The notes under the pieces: generated by a model
Seen by the model: only the letters and a program-made list of their open reading frames with translations
Database searches by the model: none
What the model was told of the DNA's origin: nothing
Source: Cryptomeria japonica
Taxonomy: Eukaryota; Streptophyta; Pinopsida; Cupressales; Cupressaceae
Length of the DNA: 64,000 nt
Assembly (NCBI RefSeq): GCF_030272615.1
Contig: NC_081410.1
Span: forward strand, 222,139,415 to 222,203,414
Direction: 5' to 3'
Shown here: piece after piece, positions 44,900-54,921 of the stretch
Layout of the letters: every line of letters starts with the position of its first letter
Numbering within the stretch: the first letter of the stretch is position 1
Position numbers and translations under genes: made by a program

Positions 44900-46440
44900 A
44901 AATGCTTGTATTCTGGGCCTTAACTGTAACATTGATTCCGCATGCTTCGGCCGTCCCTTCAAAATCGAATTCATACGAGAATTCATATTTTAGCTCCAAC
45001 GGGCCGCAGTCTTTCTGCAAGTGTCTCTCTGTGAATTTCATTTTGACGGCTTTGTCCTTAGTCTAAGTCCTGTCTTTTTATTGGCCACATAATACCACGC
45101 GGCATCCGACCATTGGCTTAGAAAATCCCCTCACATTCTATTTTGATACTGGCTGAATGTCGCCCTTTATACCGTAGCGGGCCCGTGCTTTTCTCTTTTG
45201 CCATGTCATCATCATGACACGTGGACGGCTGATATTCATTCTCGCTATTTCGCAGCCTTAAAATGTGAGCACTTAACCCTTGCGAAATAGCGCGGGCCGT
45301 TGGATTATCTTTCAAGTTAATCGCCTTTTAATCCTTCGAACAGGTCCTCAGGAATGGTGGGCCCGCTGAGTCATCAGTGACATCTGGCATCTAGTCATCC
45401 ACTATGCTGATTTGTCATTCTGTCATTTGCCGGAAGAAGAACCATGGGGGGCCCCACTTCAGTCTCAACAGGTCTACCTCAGGAAAGGTGGGCCCACAGA
45501 AACGCCATAGACACCTGGCTTTCGTGGCACCTTCGAAGCTGACCTGTCAACTTTTCATTTGTCGAACATACACTATAGGGACCCACAGCTGCCTTTTAGA
45601 CCGCGTGGCATCAAGACACGTGGACGGTCCAGGTTAACTTTCGCTATTTCGCAGCCTTAAAATGTGAGCATCTTACCCTTGCGAAATAGCGCGAGCCGTT
45701 AGATCTTATCTCGACTTGCGCGACATTTAAACCCTGCTAGGAGCTTTCAGAAGAGGTGGGCCCACGGACACATCATGGACACCTGGCTTTCGTGTCACCT
45801 TCGACTGTGGCGGCCCGTGCCACGTGTTACCTTATAATACGCCAAAAGAAAGCCACGGGGCTCCAGCTATCTCTGACAGCTATGCTTTCCACTTACCCTG
45901 TCGTGACACATGGACGGCCGGTATTCATTCTCGCTATTTCGCAGCCTTAAAGGGTGAGCACTTAACCCTTGCGAAATAGCGCCAACCGTCGGATCTTTCC
46001 CTAAGTTGATCAGCATTTAAACCCCGCTAGGAGCTTTCAAAAAAAAGGGTGGGCCCACTGACACGCCACAGACACCTGGCTCTCTATCATCTTCGAAGCC
46101 GACCTGTCAACTTCTCATTCGCTGGAAAGAGCCACGGGGGCCTCAATGAATTATAAGAGCTATCCCTGCCAGGTCACCTCCACCTGTGAGCCGACTCATC
46201 TTTGGGGCCCACTTTGATCCTTAATCTTAAAATGTTGACTGTGGCGGCCTGTGCCACGTGCTGCACTCTAATACGCCAGAGAAGACCACGTAGAGGGGGC
46301 CCCACCTTCTTGACTTTCGCAACCTTCACTTCCTCCGCATGACACATGGATGGCCGGTATTCATTCTCGCTATTTCGTAGCCTTAAAATGTGAGCACTTA
46401 ACCCTTGCGAAATAGCGCCAACCGTCGGATCTCTCCCCAA
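44900..46440 (-). promoter_or_regulatory. GC-rich promoter-like region with four hairpins, 3' LTR
   Basis: Upstream of the accessory frame, clearly richer in G+C than the rest of the window. Four copies of the stem CGCTATTTCGCA / TGCGAAATAGCG with a 26-base loop lie at 45,243-45,292, 45,642-45,691, 45,932-45,981 and 46,368-46,417. Each is preceded by GACAC(G/A)TGGA and the first three or four by a GGACGG block, and followed by an (A/C)CCGT(C/T)GGAT-like block. Between them lie GTGGGCCCAC (TGGGCC, site II or TCP-type), and CCACGTG (G-box) motifs, some repeated. This is inference of a promoter from motif content; site II and G-box elements are known plant promoter motifs. Confidence 0.7.
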
Positions 46441-46765
46441 GTTGATCAGTGTTTACTGGGCCTGGCACTTTAGAAGGAAATAATAAAAGGCGAAAATTTT
46501 CAAATAATTAACATGACCGCCTAGGTAAGTAGCAAGGGGGGACACTTCTTACGACCCCGCGACCCATGACTTAAGTGAAATAAAGTAACGTCGGAATAGA
46601 AACCAGGGGACCTAACACAAAAGATAAAGCCTAACACTTAGAAAAACCTTAAACCCTCTAGGTTTAGAATAAGGCTGAAGCATTTGGGGCCACATCTTAT
46701 ACAATTTTTTTCAAAAACCATAGCCAAATATGGGGAAAGAATCCAATTTTAAAACAGCGATAACA

Positions 46766-46910
46766 GCGGCTCTAACTGGGGATGGTTGATTGCGAGATCA
46801 ACACAAGAAAACCAGAAACTCTGGAGAAACAGACCAAAACACAGACCAAAACCAGGAAAGCAGGAAAGAAACAAAATATGTACAAACCAAGGAACTACTG
46901 TGCATGGATA
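46766..46910 (-). other. Element E 3' noncoding, no clear polypurine tract
   Basis: The 145 bp between the pol stop and the 3' LTR. On the minus strand the sequence before TGTTATCGC is GTTAGAGCCGC, which is not a good polypurine tract. Pyrimidine-rich sequence fills most of it. Nothing else seen. Confidence 0.6.
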
Positions 46911-49900
46911 TTAAGAGAAATAGTACTTCAGGAATTGTCCATGCACTGGAAATTCCTGCATCTCATCATTCATATTCTTCAAGAAATATGAATCCTTACC
47001 ATTCAAATCACAAATCACAAAAGGGCCAATCCAGAGTGATTCAAATTTCTTATGCTTTCCTTTATCCTGCCCTTTTGCATTCCACTGAAGAACCATGTCA
47101 TCAATTTGAAACTTCCTTAACGATGTTCTTTTATCAAAAAGATACTTTGACTGTAGCTGGAGCTTTTGATTTTTCTTATGAGCGGAGGTTCTAAGCTCTT
47201 CCACCTCTACAATTTGGATCATCCTGTTCTCCATTGGTTCAGATAGTTCCATGCTCTCTTCCTGCAAAAACTTATATACTGGAAGAAGGTTATTTACCGG
47301 TAATCTGGCTTGGGTACCATAAACCAACTCAAAAGGTGACATTCCAATGGATTTTTTAACTGTTATTCTATCTGCCCACAGAGCCAATTTTAACTTTTGA
47401 TCCCAAGACCTTTTGTTTTCTTCTAAGATCTTCTTAATAATAGTTAGCAAGCTTTTGTTGCTAGATTCTGCTTGTCCATTCCCTTGAGGGTGATAAGGTG
47501 ATGAGTATGACATAAGTATACCATGATTATTGCAAAAGCCTACAAATTCTTCTGATCTGAAACACATAGCATTATCCATTACCAATTTTGCAGGTGTTCC
47601 AAACCTAGTCACAATATTATCCATCAGGAAATCAATGACAATTTTACTAGTAGCTCTTCTTGTGGGAATAGCTTCTATCCATTTGGTAAAATAATCTGTA
47701 GCCACTATAATCCATCCATGGCCTCTTCCTGACTTTTCAACAATCTCTCCAATAAAATCAATACCCCATTGAACAAAAGGAGCTTCTACAGAAACTGGAT
47801 TTAGTGGTAAGGCTCCTTCATACTTGAGCTTAGAAGAAAATCTCTGACATGAATCACATCTTCGAACATATGCATGGGTATCTTTAAACAAAGTAGGCCA
47901 ATAATACCCAGCTCGTATTATCTTACCAGCTGTAGTCTTAGCAGAGTAATGACCTCTACATACTCCATCATGCATTTCATTCAACATCTGTTTAGCTTGA
48001 AATTCATCCAAACACAGTAGTAACTCCCCATCTCTTTTTCTACAAAAAAGATCACCCTGAATGAGGACATACTTTTGGGATTTGAGCTTTAAAGTTCTCT
48101 TATGGTTGTGAGTCATTCCTTCTGGCAGCATATTACCCCTCAATACTTGGACTATCTCTGTGTACCATGGTTGCCTCTCAATACTAGTGACCAAAATATC
48201 TTCAACTTCAACATTGTGTACTTCTACATTCATGAGATTTGACTCAGCCATGAGCTTGGCCAAACCTAACCCTCTCACCAATTTAGTGATCTTTACCTCC
48301 AAATTGAACTCTTGAATTCTATTGATCCATCTGCATCTCTTCCCAGTAACCTCAGATTGAGACAGAATATCTTTAACTGCAGCATGTGGAACATAGGCAG
48401 TGACATTTGCATTCACCAAATATGGCCTAAAGGCTTTAACAGCTTTAACCAAGGCATAAGCTTGTTTCTCCATGGTTTCATATTTTAATTCTGCCGCTTG
48501 CAAAGATTTGCTATAGAAAGCTATGGGATGATCATACCCCTCATTATCCTTTTGCAATAATACTGCAGCCACTGTGTGATATGAAGCAAAAGAGAACAGA
48601 GAAAAAGGCTTACTATAATCCGGGGACTTCAACACTGGTGCTTCCTGAATTGCTTTCTTAATCTCATTAAAAGCTTTTGAGGCTTCCTGATCCCAGTGAA
48701 ACTTGGTGTCTTTCTTGAGCAACTTGACAATAGGCTTTACTATCTCAGCAAAGTTGGCAATGAACCTCCTGACAAAATTCACTTTGCCTAGAAAGGACTG
48801 AATTCCTTTCACATTTTTTGGTTCAGACACCTTGTTGATTGCTTCAATTCTTTCAGGGTCTATTCTTACTCCTTCCTTGGAAACTATATGTCCCAATAAT
48901 TTTCCTTCAGTGACCCCAAAATGACATTTTTTGGGATTCAGTGATACACCAAATTCCAAGGCTTTATCAAACACCTTCTCTAAATGTCCACAGTGATCAT
49001 CAGCTCTCTTTGAGAAACAAGTTAAATCATCTTGGTAAACCACCATAATAATGTTAATGAACTCCTTAAAAGCCACATCCATAGCTCTTTGAAAAGTAGC
49101 CCCTGCATTTTTCAATCCAAACGACATTCTCACATACACATAAGTTCCCCATGGAGTAGTAAAAGCTGTTTTAAACTGTTCAGACTCCCTTACAAGCACT
49201 TGATTGTATCCTGAGAAACCGTCCATCATGGACAAAAGATCACAACCTGTCACTCTTTGTAGCATTGCTTCCATGTTTGGAGATGAATAATTATCTTTTA
49301 GGGAAGCAACATTCAGATTCCTAAAATCTACACACAATCTGATATCTCCATTCTTTTTCCTCACTGGGACCAAATTAGAAACCCATGAAGAATGTCTGAT
49401 TGGTTTGATAATCCCCCCTTCTCTCAATTTAGTCAACTCTTGTTGCATTTTTGTTTCTAACAAAGGGTTAATAGGTCTCTGTTTCTGTCTAAAAGGCTTA
49501 GCATCTGGAAGTAAGGGAATTTCATGCTGAAAAAGATCTTGTCTATATGCCTTTAGATCTTCATAAGACCAAGCAAAAACATGTTTATACCTTTTCAGTA
49601 AACTGATTAGGTTAGTCCTAACATGAGGAGGTAGCTTCTTTCCAATATATACCAACTTGGGGGATGATTCTGTCCCCAAGTTAACCTCTTCTAATTCTTC
49701 TAACTTAGTGGTAGATTGCTGGTGTAGATGACTGTCATTATAACTAAACATGCTTTCTAACTCCACCAGCCCTTTAGGTATCTCGTTGGTTTCCAATTGG
49801 ACAATATCATTTCCAAACACTGTCTCTCTGCCATCCACTACTTCCACCAATGCATTACAATCAATTTTTTGTCCATCATAATCATCAACACATTGGATGA

Positions 49901-52211
49901 ACCTAAGAATATCATCATCATCAGCAAAAACTTGCCAGTTATATACATTATCAGGGATAGCAGGCCTAGCTTTTATTTCCACAGTGGAGATACCAGTTAG
50001 TGTTGCATCGTCATTTTTTAAAGCAACATTAGCTAGGAAATCTGCCATAATATTTTTTGCTCGCTCTATCCAGTTGATAGAAAAGGCATCAAAATATTCA
50101 ATAATATCCCAAACAGCGTGCTTATATTGCTTCAATTTATCATTCTTAGATGCATACTTAGATCTTACCTGAGAGACGACCAGCTCTGAATCACCCATCA
50201 CTTTCAATAATCGGATTCCATGCTTTTTTGCAACCTCAAGTCCTAATAACAAAGCTTCATACTCTGCAGTATTATTTGTGCATTGGAATGCCAATAAGAA
50301 TGAATATTTGAAGGTTATACCTGATGGGGACACAAAAAGAACCCCTGCTCCTGACCCTTCTTTGGAACAAGCTCCATCGAAATACATTTGCCACAATCCA
50401 TACTGCTGTGCTTGTAGTTCAACTACAATTGGGTCAGTGTCCTTCAACTGAGGTGATACTGGCTGAATTCTGAAATTATCTAAATCCACATCAATCATAC
50501 AGTTAAGCATACTAGGGTCCACATTTTCAACTACCTTAGGAGCTCGTGGCTCCCTGTATAGTTTGACCTTATTACCACCAATAGGAATAGTAGCATAAGA
50601 CAAATCCAATTGAACATTTCCCCCCACTGCCGCGGCCCACTGCCTAGAGAGTAACATGCCATAGTGGGGTTTAGTATCTGTGACAATAACATCCATTTTG
50701 TAAGTAGCTTCAGGAAATGCAGCTATTTTTACTTCTACATCTTTCATTGTGCCTATCACAGGCACTTCTCTGTTATCCATGGCATAACATTTCCCATACA
50801 CGGTGGTTACTGACAATCCTAATTCTTCCATGACACCATAGGGCATCACGTTAGCCGCTGCTCCGGAATCTATCATACAGTTTTTAATTAACCGGTTATT
50901 GACTAGCAAAGTGACATAGAAAGGGTCCACCTGAGAAGGCTCCTGAGTGATAGTGGTTCCGACATATACCTCTGGAGTTTGGAGCTCTTGATCCTTCCCA
51001 ATTTTATCTGAACCAGTGTGTGATACTGAACCACCATCAGATATACTAGAGAATAGAGACAAAGCTGCATCCTTGTGTTCCTTAATCTTTAGTAACTCCA
51101 CTAATGGGACAGTGACCTTCATTTGAGTTAAAGCTTGGGCCATATTAAATGTGGAGTAATTACACTGTTCAGTATTACCCTTAACCTTTTCTACTTTGAG
51201 TTGGTTACCCCTTTTTACTATTTCCACCTTTTGTACATCATCAGCATTTTTGGCATCTGTGGTTCTAAGGAAGTCTTTAACTTGTTCCTCTTTTTCTTGA
51301 CTAGATTTAACAGTAGCAGTAACACCGCTTGATGCCTCTTTCTTTGTGACCTCTTTTACAAACATGGAACCTGGCTCACCTTGATCAGTATCTCTCTTGG
51401 TGCTTCTCAGATTGTAGTTATGTTTAGCTTTGGCGATTGCGGCCTTAGTGAGATTTCTAACCTCTTCTTCACTAGGCCTCCTAAGATGAACTTCTTCATC
51501 TTCAATTGTTACCACATTCAATGTAGGGTGCCAGCCTAAGGCTAACTGCCCTTTTACTGATCTTTCATTATCTAACGCATCACTGCACTCACTTGGCATA
51601 GATTCCTCATCACTTTCTATGATAGTTTCAAACATATTAATATCAAGCTCTGCTTCTGGTCTCATGGATTCCTCCAGAGCTTGAGCTACTGCACACTGGT
51701 GAGGAGAATGTGGTCCATCACAAGCAATACACCAGGGAGTATTTTCTATATTATTAACCGTCTTGCCTTTCAAAGGATCTGGTGTGTCTTGGCTTTGGGC
51801 AATTTTAGGCTTCTCAACTTGGGGCTTACCATCCTTCCAATTTGTATTGTATGGCATATCATGTAACCTAGGAGGTCTATCTTGCCAATTGTAATGAGGT
51901 TTATCATTTTTGTTAACCTTAGCAGTCAAATCTTTCATAGCAGTGACCAGTTTTTCTATTTTGTCCTCTTCCTTAGCAACTTTGCTAGGTTGCTGTTTGG
52001 TTTCATGCCATAATCTTCCATCTATCCTCCTTCCTAATTTGCCAGATGCCTTTCTATTACTTTCAACATTTATGGCAATTCTAAAGGCATCCCTCAAGTT
52101 ATGAGGATTTTTATCTCTGAGAATGTAAGCCATTTTAGAATCAAATGCATTATAATAGGTGTTAAGGCACATATTGTCATCTAGCCTCATTACCTGATAT
52201 AATCTATGCAT
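46911..52211 (-). CDS. Element E pol: PR, aRNH, RT, RNH, INT
   Basis: An open frame of 1,766 residues that continues gag after one stop. Residue numbers from 52,211: gag end with CCHC-like CIACDGPHSPHQC at 161-173; aspartic protease MIDSGAAANVMP at about 446-457; archaeal-type RNase H at about 605-735 (FDGAC with Asp 612, NNTAEYEA with Glu 650, GDSE with Asp 674, ADFLAN with Asp 723); reverse transcriptase about 880-1110 (LCVDFRNLN, YQDD at 1059-1062, intact); Gypsy RNase H about 1200-1300 with the first Asp missing (LFSFASYH); integrase about 1400-1700 (H1414, H1421, C1452, C1455; D1485, D1546, E1582). All catalytic sites other than the Gypsy RNase H look intact. It makes cDNA and integrates it. 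Confidence 0.9.
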   Translation of the reverse strand: MHRLYQVMRLDDNMCLNTYYNAFDSKMAYILRDKNPHNLRDAFRIAINVESNRKASGKLGRRIDGRLWHETKQQPSKVAKEEDKIEKLVTAMKDLTAKVNKNDKPHYNWQDRPPRLHDMPYNTNWKDGKPQVEKPKIAQSQDTPDPLKGKTVNNIENTPWCIACDGPHSPHQCAVAQALEESMRPEAELDINMFETIIESDEESMPSECSDALDNERSVKGQLALGWHPTLNVVTIEDEEVHLRRPSEEEVRNLTKAAIAKAKHNYNLRSTKRDTDQGEPGSMFVKEVTKKEASSGVTATVKSSQEKEEQVKDFLRTTDAKNADDVQKVEIVKRGNQLKVEKVKGNTEQCNYSTFNMAQALTQMKVTVPLVELLKIKEHKDAALSLFSSISDGGSVSHTGSDKIGKDQELQTPEVYVGTTITQEPSQVDPFYVTLLVNNRLIKNCMIDSGAAANVMPYGVMEELGLSVTTVYGKCYAMDNREVPVIGTMKDVEVKIAAFPEATYKMDVIVTDTKPHYGMLLSRQWAAAVGGNVQLDLSYATIPIGGNKVKLYREPRAPKVVENVDPSMLNCMIDVDLDNFRIQPVSPQLKDTDPIVVELQAQQYGLWQMYFDGACSKEGSGAGVLFVSPSGITFKYSFLLAFQCTNNTAEYEALLLGLEVAKKHGIRLLKVMGDSELVVSQVRSKYASKNDKLKQYKHAVWDIIEYFDAFSINWIERAKNIMADFLANVALKNDDATLTGISTVEIKARPAIPDNVYNWQVFADDDDILRFIQCVDDYDGQKIDCNALVEVVDGRETVFGNDIVQLETNEIPKGLVELESMFSYNDSHLHQQSTTKLEELEEVNLGTESSPKLVYIGKKLPPHVRTNLISLLKRYKHVFAWSYEDLKAYRQDLFQHEIPLLPDAKPFRQKQRPINPLLETKMQQELTKLREGGIIKPIRHSSWVSNLVPVRKKNGDIRLCVDFRNLNVASLKDNYSSPNMEAMLQRVTGCDLLSMMDGFSGYNQVLVRESEQFKTAFTTPWGTYVYVRMSFGLKNAGATFQRAMDVAFKEFINIIMVVYQDDLTCFSKRADDHCGHLEKVFDKALEFGVSLNPKKCHFGVTEGKLLGHIVSKEGVRIDPERIEAINKVSEPKNVKGIQSFLGKVNFVRRFIANFAEIVKPIVKLLKKDTKFHWDQEASKAFNEIKKAIQEAPVLKSPDYSKPFSLFSFASYHTVAAVLLQKDNEGYDHPIAFYSKSLQAAELKYETMEKQAYALVKAVKAFRPYLVNANVTAYVPHAAVKDILSQSEVTGKRCRWINRIQEFNLEVKITKLVRGLGLAKLMAESNLMNVEVHNVEVEDILVTSIERQPWYTEIVQVLRGNMLPEGMTHNHKRTLKLKSQKYVLIQGDLFCRKRDGELLLCLDEFQAKQMLNEMHDGVCRGHYSAKTTAGKIIRAGYYWPTLFKDTHAYVRRCDSCQRFSSKLKYEGALPLNPVSVEAPFVQWGIDFIGEIVEKSGRGHGWIIVATDYFTKWIEAIPTRRATSKIVIDFLMDNIVTRFGTPAKLVMDNAMCFRSEEFVGFCNNHGILMSYSSPYHPQGNGQAESSNKSLLTIIKKILEENKRSWDQKLKLALWADRITVKKSIGMSPFELVYGTQARLPVNNLLPVYKFLQEESMELSEPMENRMIQIVEVEELRTSAHKKNQKLQLQSKYLFDKRTSLRKFQIDDMVLQWNAKGQDKGKHKKFESLWIGPFVICDLNGKDSYFLKNMNDEMQEFPVHGQFLKYYFS

Positions 52212-53756
52212 AGCCTTCTAGAACCTAGCATTAAAATCAGTGACTATTTCATTTTCAGATTTTCTGATATTATTGAACTCATTCAGCATGAAACTCACAT
52301 TAGTCTTATCACCATACTGTTCTTGAAAGCAATTTTTGAATTCCTCCCATGAACCTATGCTGGCTACTGGAAGACCTCTATACCAATCTCTTGCATCATC
52401 AACCAGGGATTGAACAAACAGTTTCATAATCACATCCTCATCAACTATCTCATAATCATTTATCAAATCCCCAAAAGATTTGAGATGTTCCTCGGCACTG
52501 ACTGCATTGTTCCCGGCAAATTTATGGAGTTTGTCTCTTAACTCAATGGGAACATGATTTGGATATCCTGGGATCCCATCAAAAAACAATTGCTTATATT
52601 GTTCTAGATTAATCGGCCTTCTTTGAAAAGGGTAAACAGTATTATTATTCCCCATAATCATCTTAGCCTTTGAGATTGGGGATTGAGATGTTTGGGTATA
52701 CTGCTTATTTGAAGGTATATGGCTTACTGAAGCAATGTTAGCGTGCACTGCTGGTCGGATATTGACCTGAGGGAGAGAAATTTGTTGGGGATTAGGCTTA
52801 CTAAGATCTTCTGATGGGAACGTAATAGGGGGAGCTTTTAGGTAGTTGATCTTTCTCTTAACTTCCTGATTTGCAGCTTCTAACTCAGCCTTTTCCAATT
52901 CCATTTGGAGGTCTTCCTTTTCCTTCCTCATCCTTTCCATCTCTCTCTCATGTGCTAGGATCCTATGAGAAATCCCTTCTGCAGTTTTAGACTCTACCCC
53001 ATCATCTACCCATATCTGTTTCCCTTTGTCTAAATTAACTTTAGGGAGTTGGGAATCACTAGGGACTTCTTTACTTGGCTGGGCTACTGACTTAGGAACT
53101 GGTCTGATCTTAGGGGTTAAGATTTCCCTGATCACCGGGCCTTCTTGATCACTCTTTTCTTTATCCTTGGCAAGGACTTCAAGATTAGCTATCTGTCTAA
53201 GAAGCCTATCTCTCTCCATCATTTTGGCTTTAACTTCCTTTTCCTTATTTGCCTCCTTTTGGGCCCTCAAGGATATTAAATGATGAACTCTTTTATTTAA
53301 TTCTTCAATTTCTTGGGACATTTTATCCTCATCAGGATAGTTTTCTTCAGAATCCGATGCATTAACTTGATCTATATCAATCAAACTAATGTTCCCATCT
53401 ATTGTCCTAGGAACAGAGTGCCTAATAGCATTTGAACTAGTTCTATCTTTTGCAGAAACACTAGCATGTGATAAATCTCGACTTACAATAGGCATATCAT
53501 CAATATTTCCAAACAATCCTGAATGAAAACCTAAAATATCCTGATCCGAATCTCTTGAGGATGAATTTGACTTTGCATAAACAGGTCGGTCAGGCATCTT
53601 ACCAGTATTGTTGTTTTTCTGCACCCATGCAGCATTTGACGGCTCATGCATCACAGATCTCTTCTGGCCCCTTCGTGATTGCTCGGGCAGACCTTCTTGC
53701 AGGGTTTCACGAGGATGTTTCTTCATGAATGATCTTGTATGCTTATTTCCTTGCAT
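52212..53756 (-). CDS. Element E gag, one in-frame stop
   Basis: The likely start is MQGNKHTRSF at 53,756. The open frame extends 87 codons further to 54,017, through the primer-binding site into the LTR, and is probably not used there. The N-terminal part is polar and coiled (EEIEELNKRVHHLI, KEKEVKAKMMERDRLL). The capsid-type core starts around 52,600 with FFDGIPGYPNHVP, AEEHLKSFGDLIN and DDARDWYRGLP. The frame stops at TAG 52,218-52,220 in the middle of the core, two codons before the ATG 52,211 of the pol frame, and the same frame continues. A stop inside the core looks like a mutation rather than a regulated gag-pol stop. Confidence 0.85.
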
Positions 53757-53933
53757 CTTGTTTGTCTCTATTTTAGAAAGTTTATATCTCACAAGGACTG
53801 GTTCAAAAATAACAGAGTCGCCACCCACAAAGCTGTGGGAAATATAGACGCAAGCAGTCTTACTCACAAACACAACAATACTTTCCACATGTCTTGGCAC
53901 AGATTCTATGTGTATATCTCTGTGATAACTGTA

Positions 53934-53949
53934 CCCAGCAGAGTCGCCA
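53934..53949 (-). promoter_or_regulatory. Primer-binding site of element E
   Basis: Minus-strand TGGCGACTCTGCTGGG, four bases after the 5' LTR end. It is nearly identical to the B site, and I believe it is the tRNA-Arg-type site of Ogre-like elements (from memory). Confidence 0.82.
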
Positions 53950-54788
53950 GTTTTGTTGTTCTTAAAATCTGATTCCCCTTCAATGCCTTTAATAATATAA
54001 TCTAAAATGGGTGCCAAGAAGGCATCAAGGATGAAAGAATTTCGGAGACAACATATGACAAGGTTTGGTTAGACCTTCTACACTTTGGGCTCTTCCTTAA
54101 GCCCAGGTGGGTATACCTTCTGTGAATTGAATCCACACTCTTAAGCAACAAATCCACAGCAAACCAGTCCAGAAAACCAGTGGATTTGTTCACCTTAAAA
54201 ACAATTGAAAATAAAGAAGGAAACAATACTCAATTTCAACATATTTGATCGACAACAAATGCAATAAAGGCCTCAGATTAATACCAGTGCTTTATCCAAG
54301 GTTACAGAGTCACTCAAACTCAAATAAAACTCCTGAAATGAGGTACCTCTATACTTCCCATCAACTCAGCTTCCATTTATCCCTGTAAATGCCTAACATC
54401 GACGAGGATCTAATCACTTCAAAATGAACTATGGTCCTCCAATCCAAAGTTTCTCCTAAAGTATTTACCGGTAGAGTGGTCGTGCATATTTAATTTCCCT
54501 CCTAAAGAGAAAAGCTAGAAACACCCATACTGAGATTGCCTTACAATTCCATTCAAACAGAAAAAAAATCCTAGACTATTCTGAATGAAACAAAGTAAAT
54601 AAACTTAAGGACAAGTTTGAAGACGACACACAGCTTTACTCAAAATTGATGGTCTGTATATTAATATTCATTTGAAAAATTTCTACAAAAGTCTGATTCT
54701 CCATTAATCTTTGGAAAAGCGCAGAGAATTTTTCTGCAGCGTTTTCTTACAAAAATTTGTGATCCCTTTCTCTCTAGTCCTGGTATCC

Positions 54789-54796
54789 ATTTATAA
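54789..54796 (-). promoter_or_regulatory. TATA box, element E 5' LTR
   Basis: Minus-strand TTGTTATAAATGG, the copy that would drive the genomic RNA. It lies 835 bp before the LTR end. Confidence 0.68.
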
Positions 54797-54921
54797 CAAT
54801 ATGGATGCACAAAGCTTCGGACTTCTTTGAGGAAAGTTTGTTACAATTACTTCAAAAATTGAAGAAGTTACAATTTCGGTTATGCGCTCTTTTCAGCTTC
54901 TTCAGCAGTCTGTTGGACAGG

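Larger units (their letters stand above)
40099..46765 (-). repeat. 3' LTR of element E, 6,667 bp
   Basis: In transcription order: a short distal U3, the GC-rich promoter-like hairpin region (46,440-44,900), the accessory frame (44,669-41,067), the TATA box (40,941-40,934) and R-U5 (to 40,099). It differs from the 5' LTR at about 40 positions by eye count, roughly 0.6 percent, so the insertion is recent compared with element B. Confidence 0.95.

Noticed and set aside
45404-46440. Small open frames in the GC-rich part of the E LTR (for example 45,404-45,637 and 46,174-46,440)
   Set aside because: They run through the hairpin repeats, and repeated peptide segments simply mirror the DNA repeats.
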